This document shows, piece after piece, positions 1 through 5,090 of a stretch of DNA of 5,090 bases (positions within the stretch are counted from its first letter, which is position 1; each line of letters begins with the position of its first letter). The notes under the pieces were generated by a model. It searched no databases. It was given only the letters and a program-made list of their open reading frames with translations, and had not been told where the DNA came from. This DNA is from Neptuniibacter sp. (GTDB taxonomy: Bacteria; Pseudomonadota; Gammaproteobacteria; Pseudomonadales; Balneatricaceae): assembly GCA_030149405.1 (NCBI GenBank), contig JASBRM010000314.1:1-5090 (forward strand). Reading direction: 5' to 3'. Both the position numbers and the translations under genes were made by a program.

Positions 1-1303
1 TTTGCAAACGTTTAGACACCAGGCAGAGAATTTCATCTCCTATACTATGACCCAGAGAGTCATTAATGGTTTTGAAGCGGTCAAGATCCAGATAAAGAAC
101 AACGCCATAACTGCCATTTTCTCTGTGCAGATCAATGGCTGAAGATAAGCGATCGGTAAATAAACGGCGGTTTGGTAATTTGGTCAGCGGATCAAAATAA
201 GCCAGTTCATGAATTTGCTTTTCCGCCTCTTTACGCAAAGTAATGTCACGCGCAGTCAGCAAGATATAATCTGTATCATCTAGATTAATCCTGTTCGCCC
301 TCACTTCTACGGGAATTACACCATGGTCAGTAATAAAGCCATCCTCGTAAGTTGAGACTTCATCACTTGATAGCATGTTGTAAAAAGCCGTTAACGTCTG
401 CCCCGAAAACTGCTGGCTGTAATTCGAAAGCATGTTGTCAATTAAATGCTCATCAGATTTACCCAGGACTTTTTCTGCCTCATTATTTACCCGGATTATC
501 CTGGTCTTGAGGTCACAAAGGAACATAGCATCGCCAGCATTATCCATTAACGAACGCGAAAAATGTTCACTGCGTGAAAGTTCAGCAACAGAAGCATTCA
601 GCTGAAGGTTTTTTTCCTGTCTGTCCCGCCATAATTCAGAAAAGTCCTGTACCAACGCCCCCAATTCATCACTGGAAGAATAAGGTAGTTTGTCACTTTG
701 CTTATCCTTACCCAACTGTCCAATCCAATTAGCAATATTGACGATGGGTTTCGACAGGTATTTATAGAAGAACAACAGCAAAATTAAAGCGAGCACCACA
801 GCATGCAATACCCCTAAGGTCATATTGGCGACAGCACGACTGGTAAAGTCACTAGCAATGTAGACCTTATCGATATCCACAAGTAGAGAACCGGTTTTAC
901 CACTGTTTTCTATAACCAGCTTTTCTTCAACACGAGTGTTAATTTTGAACTCTTCAGCGGCAAAGCGAGTAAGAACATTACTTTCTGATTCAGGTTCATG
1001 AAAGCTTGACGCAATGATATCGCCAAAATCATCTCTTAATTCAGCATGATAAATAGCTGGGTGGCTGATCAATGCATCTGTAACTATCTGAGCAGATGCG
1101 TCATCTAAGCGATACACGGCAGATGAGGCGGCATCCTTATGTAGGGATACGACTCGCTGAACACTCTCTAAAGAACTTTTAGTTTCCTGAATAAGGTCAA
1201 GATAAATCTGTATGGCAGTCGAAATTGAGCCTATTACAATTGCAATAAGCAGTACTGAACGAGCTTGTTTATAGGCAATATTGTTCTTGAATTTCGACGC
1301 CAT
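1..1303 (-). CDS. Membrane-bound HAMP-PAS-GGDEF sensor protein (diguanylate cyclase, possibly GGDEF-EAL), 3' end cut by window edge
   Basis: Probable cyclic-di-GMP signalling enzyme of the inner membrane. The 434 visible residues read without a stop from ATG at 1303 to the left edge. Order of parts: TM1 about residues 14-35; a periplasmic stretch about 36-157 with no domain I can name; TM2 about 159-183; HAMP about 180-232, with the typical SKPI and DELG motifs; PAS about 245-355, ending in the usual ARDIT-type junction; then GGDEF from about 366. The GGDEF start is clear: AYFDPLTKLPNRR (368-380) and DLDRFKTINDSLGHSIGD (406-423). By family comparison D406 is a metal ligand, and N414 and D423 contact guanine. 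The GG(D/E)EF loop, the RxxD inhibitory site and any EAL domain lie off the window, so cyclase or phosphodiesterase activity cannot be judged. A strong GAGGTG ribosome site supports this start. It is the second gene of an operon with the binding protein at 1308-2066, 4 bases apart, which suggests that protein presents a ligand to the periplasmic domain. Confidence 0.93.
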   Translation of the reverse strand, partial: MASKFKNNIAYKQARSVLLIAIVIGSISTAIQIYLDLIQETKSSLESVQRVVSLHKDAASSAVYRLDDASAQIVTDALISHPAIYHAELRDDFGDIIASSFHEPESESNVLTRFAAEEFKINTRVEEKLVIENSGKTGSLLVDIDKVYIASDFTSRAVANMTLGVLHAVVLALILLLFFYKYLSKPIVNIANWIGQLGKDKQSDKLPYSSSDELGALVQDFSELWRDRQEKNLQLNASVAELSRSEHFSRSLMDNAGDAMFLCDLKTRIIRVNNEAEKVLGKSDEHLIDNMLSNYSQQFSGQTLTAFYNMLSSDEVSTYEDGFITDHGVIPVEVRANRINLDDTDYILLTARDITLRKEAEKQIHELAYFDPLTKLPNRRLFTDRLSSAIDLHRENGSYGVVLYLDLDRFKTINDSLGHSIGDEILCLVSKRLQ

Positions 1304-1307
1304 CAAT

Positions 1308-2066
1308 TCACCTCAAACCTACACCCGTTTTTAAATACCGGCGGTAAATCTCGTCGAAAACACCATTACTCTTGATGATTTTGAGCCCTTCATTAAAGCT
1401 TTGCGTCAGAGTTTCGTATTCTGGATACGCTTTACTGAAGCAAATATGAAAGTCAGTTTTTCCCTGATCTTCGAGAAATGTTGCTTTGATTTTATTTTCT
1501 AAACCCATCACTCTCGCCTGATACTGCGTGGTTAGAAAACCGTTATAAAAGAGTTCCACATCCCTATAGACTATAGCGTTAATTCCGCTGGACACATCTA
1601 AAGTTGGCAAATGAGCAATCTCGGCACGCTCAAGTTCTTTCTGAATCCCCCAGCCATCAACAACGGTTACAGAGTAATTTGCGATATCAGCGAACTTTTC
1701 CAGTGATGATACCGGCGTATCCGCAGCTGAAAAAACCACCTGTTGAGCGTTACTGATCGGATCACTGTAATGAATGTAGGTTTCTCGGCCTGGACGTTTA
1801 GAGCATGTGATGGTCCCGGCAATGCGTCCATATTCAATATTTTTAAGAATACGTTTCCATGGAGCTGTTTTCACAACGATTGGAATATCAACAGCCTCTA
1901 ATGCTGCCCTAGCAACTTCCACATCAATTCCAGATATAACACCGGATGGGTGAATGATTTCGTAAGGCGGATAGTGAACAACATAAAACTCGATTGGAGC
2001 TTGAACAGAAAAAGCGAGACGGGGGAAAGCGAAAAGCAACAAAACAAGCAGAGGCAGATGTTTCAT
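1308..2066 (-). CDS. Periplasmic substrate-binding protein, SBP_bac_3 family (amino-acid-binding-like), likely a signalling rather than transport component
   Basis: This is a 252-residue secreted protein of the family that binds polar amino acids for ABC transporters. Residues 1-20 to 23 form a signal peptide (MKHLPLLVLLLFAFPRLAFS, then VQA). There is no lipobox cysteine, so it should be soluble in the periplasm. Family marks are PPYEI (33-37), GVISGIDVEVA (42-52), the GRETYIHYSDPI segment (93-104), whose Arg94 matches the arginine that usually holds a ligand carboxylate, and the late CFSKAYPE segment (209-216). Length is normal for the family. Cys88 and Cys209 are the only two cysteines. Start: AGGAGG at 2077-2082 sits 10 bases before the ATG. 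No permease or ATPase gene follows; instead a membrane GGDEF sensor starts 4 bases after the stop. I infer that it senses a small ligand, perhaps an amino acid or related compound, and passes the signal to that sensor. The ligand cannot be told from the sequence. A stand-alone transport role with distant partners is the alternative. Confidence 0.92.
   Translation of the reverse strand: MKHLPLLVLLLFAFPRLAFSVQAPIEFYVVHYPPYEIIHPSGVISGIDVEVARAALEAVDIPIVVKTAPWKRILKNIEYGRIAGTITCSKRPGRETYIHYSDPISNAQQVVFSAADTPVSSLEKFADIANYSVTVVDGWGIQKELERAEIAHLPTLDVSSGINAIVYRDVELFYNGFLTTQYQARVMGLENKIKATFLEDQGKTDFHICFSKAYPEYETLTQSFNEGLKIIKSNGVFDEIYRRYLKTGVGLR
1309..1314 (-). promoter_or_regulatory. Ribosome binding site of the GGDEF gene, overlapping the upstream stop codon
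   Basis: On the minus strand GAGGTG lies 5 bases before the ATG at 1303. It shares bases with the TGA stop (1308-1310) of the binding-protein gene. Ribosomes terminating on the first gene would therefore sit on the initiation region of the second, a layout that favours translational coupling (inference). It also fixes the start of the GGDEF protein. Confidence 0.75.
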
Positions 2067-2325
2067 TGTTACTTAGCCTCCTGTAATTTCTTATATCTCC
2101 AATTAGATGTCCAATATATTACAAAAATATTAAATTGCTAATAATTTACAAAAACTTAGGAAATATTCCCGATTTCACCCTATCGAATGTAAAGGCCAAA
2201 ATTGGTTATTTATTCAAGAAAATTGAGTTCGTTACACAAAAACCCTTGATCCATTGAAATCAAATATCAATCCAGATCCTCTGTCTTTACGTATCACATA
2301 GTGCAAATAAAAAAGGCATACGACT
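2067..2325. other. Divergent intergenic region between the sensing operon and the BLUF gene
   Basis: This 259-base gap must hold the start signals of both flanking transcription units. The left half (about 2086-2160) is very AT-rich and holds the weak promoter predicted for the minus-strand operon. The right half carries the short inverted repeat TTGAT (2246-2250) / ATCAA (2259-2263), with a second ATCAA copy at 2266-2270, which could be an operator. I could not find a convincing -35/-10 pair for the BLUF gene. I see no RNA gene or small ORF with a good ribosome site here. Confidence 0.5.
2116..2144 (-). promoter_or_regulatory. Possible sigma-70 promoter for the binding protein-GGDEF operon
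   Basis: Read on the minus strand, TTATTA (2139-2144) and TAATAT (2116-2121) are separated by exactly 17 bases, about 50 bases before the ATG at 2066. The -10 box matches 4 of 6 consensus positions and the -35 only 3 of 6. The surrounding DNA is very AT-rich, so chance matches are expected. Position and spacing fit, but this is a weak prediction. Confidence 0.25.
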
Positions 2326-2763
2326 ATGTACCGTTTAATCTACAGAAGCGAGCCCACTGCTCCATTAAACTGGGAAAAAGTCAGAGAAATCCTCATACAG
2401 AGCGAAATAAAAAATGAAGAGCGAGGAATCACAGGCATATTACTCGCAACCAAGCACAGTTTCCTTCAGGTAATCGAAGGTAAATATGAGAAAGTAAACA
2501 AGCTGTTTATGAAGATAGTGACTGATCCAAGGCATCACAATATTCAGCTAATCTCTTTTGATCTGATAGACAGTCGCCTCTTTTCTGGCTGGGGCATGAA
2601 AGGTCTTGGGCTGTTTGATTTTAATAATGATGAAGCCAAGATGCTGAAACAAAAGTACGGTGAAGACAACGAAGACATTCACTTTCCTCTGGAAAGTTGG
2701 CAGGTTCTTTCTTTGATTAATGACCTGAAGATGGTTCGTGGATTACCGGATTGGCGTCACTGA
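2326..2763 (+). CDS. Short stand-alone BLUF-domain blue-light photoreceptor (PixD-like)
   Basis: This is a 145-residue cytoplasmic flavin-binding light sensor. The BLUF fold fills about residues 1-95: the opening YRLIYRS strand, the NEERGITGILL segment (30-40), FLQVIEG (46-52), IVTDPRHHNIQLI (64-76) and the WGM loop (89-91). All residues known to matter in BLUF photochemistry are present: Tyr6 and Gln48 (hydrogen-bond switch with the flavin), Asn30 (flavin contact), Trp89 and Met91. Spacing agrees with Slr1694/PixD of Synechocystis when numbering is shifted by two. The remaining 50 or so residues are predicted helical and short, as in PixD and BlsA-type proteins. There is no EAL, GGDEF or DNA-binding output domain, so signalling must go through a partner protein. 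A modest AAAAGG ribosome site at 2311-2316 lies 9 bases before the ATG. It is transcribed alone, divergent from a c-di-GMP sensor operon and convergent with nosR. BLUF proteins are often tied to c-di-GMP or biofilm control, so the neighbouring GGDEF protein is a candidate partner (inference). Confidence 0.95.
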   Translation: MYRLIYRSEPTAPLNWEKVREILIQSEIKNEERGITGILLATKHSFLQVIEGKYEKVNKLFMKIVTDPRHHNIQLISFDLIDSRLFSGWGMKGLGLFDFNNDEAKMLKQKYGEDNEDIHFPLESWQVLSLINDLKMVRGLPDWRH

Positions 2764-2943
2764 TTTTTTTAAGTCTCTGCGAGCTATCTTTTGGCAGTCA
2801 GGAATCTAAGGTATTTTCAGGCCAGAAAACTGTCTGGACTCGTGTTAAGCATCTGCGTTACCCATACCCCTTCTAAACTCAAATTCATAAGCATAGAAAC
2901 AGGGGCCGTTAAGATTACCTCAAGTGAAAGAAACAGATAACGC
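2764..2943. other. Convergent gap between the BLUF gene and nosR, no gene seen
   Basis: This 180-base stretch separates the two converging stop codons. A run of seven T follows the BLUF stop directly (2764-2770), but I see no strong stem before it. A small inverted repeat, CCAGA (2822-2826) / TCTGG (2833-2837) with a 6-base loop, could be part of a terminator, but it has no T tract on either side. There is no start codon with a good ribosome site, and no trace of nosZ or another nos gene remnant. Confidence 0.5.
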
Positions 2944-5090
2944 TTAAGCCACCTGTTTAACCTTCAGCTTACGCCCACCCCTTTTCTCGACTATTAGTGG
3001 CACACACTGTTTATCGTCATCATAGATCACTACGCAATCGAGGCACTGGAAGCATTCGTTGTAGTCGATTTTTCCGCTGGGTTCGATGGCCTGATATTCA
3101 CATTTTTTATTGCATAATTGGCAAGGCGAACCACATTCCTCACGGCGTGGTAGCCATTTGTAGAAACGCAGCTTCCCGAACACGGCCATGCCTGCACCCA
3201 GCGGGCAGATATAACGGCAGTAACCTTTGTAAACAAACAGGCTCAATGCGAGTAGCACTACAGCCCAAATCACAAACGGCCAGGAACGATCAAAGATCAG
3301 GGTGATGCTGGTTTTGAAAGGCTCGATCTCAACAACAGACCCTGTGAGTGGTACAGAAACCACTGCAACCACCAGAATAAACAGCAGTACAAGGTACTTG
3401 AGCCATTTCAGGCGGGCATCCAGTTTTGCAGAAATTTTGAGTTGGGGCAGTTTCGCAAAAGCCATAATTCTGCCGATCAGCTCCTGCAAGGCCCCAAACG
3501 GACAGAGCCAGCCGCAGAAGGTACCACGGCCCCAGAAGAAGAAAGTTAAACCAATATAGGCCCAGATGATCACTGTCATTGGATCATAGAGGAAGAACTC
3601 TAGGCTGCGCCCTGCCAACCAGGCTTGCAAAATACCTGTGATGTTCACGATTGATAGCTGGCCTTGTGCGTACCATCCAATAAACACCAACGTATAAAGC
3701 AGATACAACGGCCTGAACCATTTCAGGTGCTGCTGACCTTTAGTTAGCAGTTGATAACGGATTAACACCGCAGTGAGTACCGTTAACCCAATCAACAAAA
3801 TAACAATATCCGTGGTACGGCCCGCCCATAGGCTGTGCCAAGTTTTGTTATCCGTTTCAGCTTCAATGTAATACTCCTCTGGCATAGTGGTTTTTACATC
3901 CAGAGTTTTGTTGATGTTCTCCGGGAACAGCATGCCCTTCTGGCGATTAACATGCAGCTCAAATTCGGCAGGATATGCAGGATCTAAACCGGATTGCGCC
4001 AGAACATGGAAGGCTTTCCAGTCGTAGTCCTGAAGTGCTTCAGGGAGTTTTAACTGATACTCAAGATCGAACAGATCCAGTCGGTCACTGAGGTCAAAAT
4101 CGCGAATTTCGATAGGTAGCTCGGCCTGGTGCAGGCTCAGACGTTCAGGAATTTTACCTCGTACAAAGTCCTCACCTACAAAAGAATAGCGCCCCTGTCC
4201 GAGTACCAGAATCACCTGATCATGCTGGTTTATACTCTCGTTCAGGTATTCCCAAGCCGTGGGAAGCATCAAGTTACGACCAACACTCGGCACGGTGAGG
4301 TTAGCCACATATAGCTCAATAAAGGTTTCTTGCGGTGATTCCAGCGCTTCATCATCAAGCCCCTCTCCTGCTGAACCAATAAACTGCTTCTCAATGTCCT
4401 CGTTGCTGAAGCGGAAACGCTGAATCAAGCCTTCTTCCACCAGCTCATCCCAGTTCATGGTTTCATACTTATCCATATCCAAACGGGCGATCAGATCAGG
4501 ATCGCGGCCTTTTGCGAAACCGAGCTTTTCTCGAGCTACTTTAAGGGAAGCGGCCAGCACAGATTGGTTAAAGATACGAACTGATGCAGTCGCTTTTGTA
4601 ACGCCATCTATATAAGCATTAGCGCTATTTCCAGTACCTGATGCTGATTTGGCATCTATCTTCACATTCTGCATCAATGAGATACCGGTGTACTGTTTCG
4701 CAAAGTCGATAAGAGGCTTCTCCCCCAAGCCCTCCAGAAATACCGGTTCATGATGGGATAAAACCCGGACATCAATAAAGGTTCCGTTAGGATCAATAGC
4801 CACCAACAGGTTATAAGGAATACCTGCAAAGCCTGGCACGGCTGCCAGATCTATCGATTCAAAGGCATAAGCAACCAAAGGGGTCTCTGTTGAAATTTGC
4901 TGATACAGAGGCCAGATGGGCAGATCTGGATCTTTATCGCCCACGATATAAGGAGACGGAAAGGCTGTAATCATGTCCTCTTTGGACATAACCCCAGCAT
5001 GAAGTGCTGTAGATTGCAGAAACACCCACAGCTCGCCAAAGGCGAGGCTGCTGAACCTGCGCGATGCGATGGTTTCGGGGTCTTTCAGAT
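2944..5090 (-). CDS. nosR: NosR, membrane flavin/iron-sulfur protein of nitrous oxide respiration; 5' end at or beyond window edge
   Basis: Inner-membrane protein required for nosZ expression and for keeping nitrous oxide reductase active, probably by passing electrons from the quinol pool. Numbering here starts at the in-frame GTG at 5025 (693 residues). Periplasmic FMN-binding domain about 20-165, with the flavinylation-type motif DGVTKAT (140-146), Thr146 being the expected covalent FMN site; a NosR-specific region to about 400 (VGRNLMLP, GQGRYSFVGEDFVRG); five TM segments near 405-424, 436-456, 481-500, 543-562 and 582-600; two CxxxCP motifs (Cys504/508 and Cys603/607); and a cytoplasmic ferredoxin-like tail with two cysteine sets (631, 635, 638, 642 and 658, 661, 664, 674) for [4Fe-4S] clusters. 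All expected cofactor ligands are present. The frame stays open past GTG 5025 to the edge, with a hydrophobic stretch ending TALHA that resembles a signal sequence. The true start is therefore probably just outside, giving the usual length of somewhat over 700 residues. No nosZ follows its stop. Confidence 0.96.
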   Translation of the reverse strand, partial: LKDPETIASRRFSSLAFGELWVFLQSTALHAGVMSKEDMITAFPSPYIVGDKDPDLPIWPLYQQISTETPLVAYAFESIDLAAVPGFAGIPYNLLVAIDPNGTFIDVRVLSHHEPVFLEGLGEKPLIDFAKQYTGISLMQNVKIDAKSASGTGNSANAYIDGVTKATASVRIFNQSVLAASLKVAREKLGFAKGRDPDLIARLDMDKYETMNWDELVEEGLIQRFRFSNEDIEKQFIGSAGEGLDDEALESPQETFIELYVANLTVPSVGRNLMLPTAWEYLNESINQHDQVILVLGQGRYSFVGEDFVRGKIPERLSLHQAELPIEIRDFDLSDRLDLFDLEYQLKLPEALQDYDWKAFHVLAQSGLDPAYPAEFELHVNRQKGMLFPENINKTLDVKTTMPEEYYIEAETDNKTWHSLWAGRTTDIVILLIGLTVLTAVLIRYQLLTKGQQHLKWFRPLYLLYTLVFIGWYAQGQLSIVNITGILQAWLAGRSLEFFLYDPMTVIIWAYIGLTFFFWGRGTFCGWLCPFGALQELIGRIMAFAKLPQLKISAKLDARLKWLKYLVLLFILVVAVVSVPLTGSVVEIEPFKTSITLIFDRSWPFVIWAVVLLALSLFVYKGYCRYICPLGAGMAVFGKLRFYKWLPRREECGSPCQLCNKKCEYQAIEPSGKIDYNECFQCLDCVVIYDDDKQCVPLIVEKRGGRKLKVKQVA

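Noticed and set aside
1950..2141. Plus-strand 63-codon open frame over the start of the binding-protein gene
   Set aside because: It lies opposite a well-supported gene, has no ribosome site of note and its product resembles nothing I know.
2196..2205. CCAA-AA-TTGG as a regulator site
   Set aside because: Four-base arms in AT-rich DNA are expected by chance and it is not repeated nearby.
2764..2770. Run of seven T after the BLUF stop as an intrinsic terminator
   Set aside because: No GC-rich stem precedes it; the bases before it are the end of the coding region and form only 3-base pairings.
2822..2837. Inverted repeat CCAGA/TCTGG as a bidirectional terminator
   Set aside because: The stem is only 5 bp and neither strand shows a T tract after it, so it was mentioned under the gap but not called as a terminator.
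2997..3559. Overlapping open frames on both strands inside nosR (2997-3305 plus, 3030-3236 minus, 3302-3559 plus)
   Set aside because: All are shadows of the NosR ferredoxin and membrane region, whose cysteine motifs and TM segments are unmistakable in the main frame.
4129..4314. Plus-strand 61-codon open frame inside nosR
   Set aside because: Antisense shadow of the NosR-specific periplasmic region with no supporting signals.
5050..5070. SRRFSSL as a Tat export signal on NosR
   Set aside because: It only partly fits the SRRxFLK pattern, NosR is a polytopic membrane protein not known to use Tat, and the start of the protein is outside the window.

Overview
The window looks like chromosome from a marine-type gammaproteobacterium capable of nitrous oxide respiration. 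The evidence is moderate G+C with AT-rich intergenic gaps, a membrane-bound GGDEF sensor of gammaproteobacterial style, a stand-alone BLUF protein, and a full-length proteobacterial (clade I type) NosR. Genus cannot be fixed from sequence reading alone. Both ends of the window cut through genes.

Layout, left to right. (1) Positions 1-1303, minus strand: a membrane diguanylate cyclase-type sensor (TM - periplasmic region - TM - HAMP - PAS - GGDEF), cut off by the left edge just before its GG(D/E)EF active-site loop. (2) Positions 1308-2066, minus strand: a secreted SBP_bac_3 (periplasmic amino-acid-binding-like) protein. Its stop codon overlaps the ribosome binding site of gene 1, so the two form a tight operon transcribed right to left, with no ABC permease or ATPase in the window. 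(3) Positions 2067-2325: an AT-rich divergent promoter region. (4) Positions 2326-2763, plus strand: a short, stand-alone BLUF blue-light photoreceptor of PixD type with all key flavin-pocket residues. (5) Positions 2764-2943: a convergent gap with no gene. (6) Positions 2944 to the right edge, minus strand: NosR, the flavin/iron-sulfur membrane protein needed for nitrous oxide reductase (NosZ) expression and activity. Its 5' end lies at or beyond the right edge.

How they may work together: genes 1 and 2 look like a periplasmic-ligand to cyclic-di-GMP sensing pair, comparable in logic to NspS-MbaA of Vibrio cholerae (inference). The BLUF protein has no output domain, so it must act through a partner protein. 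It is divergent from the c-di-GMP operon and could be functionally linked to it, but the sequence does not prove this. NosR is convergent to the BLUF gene and is not followed by nosZ, which is unusual for the nosRZDFYL order. There is no mobile element, CRISPR array, tRNA or rRNA in the window.
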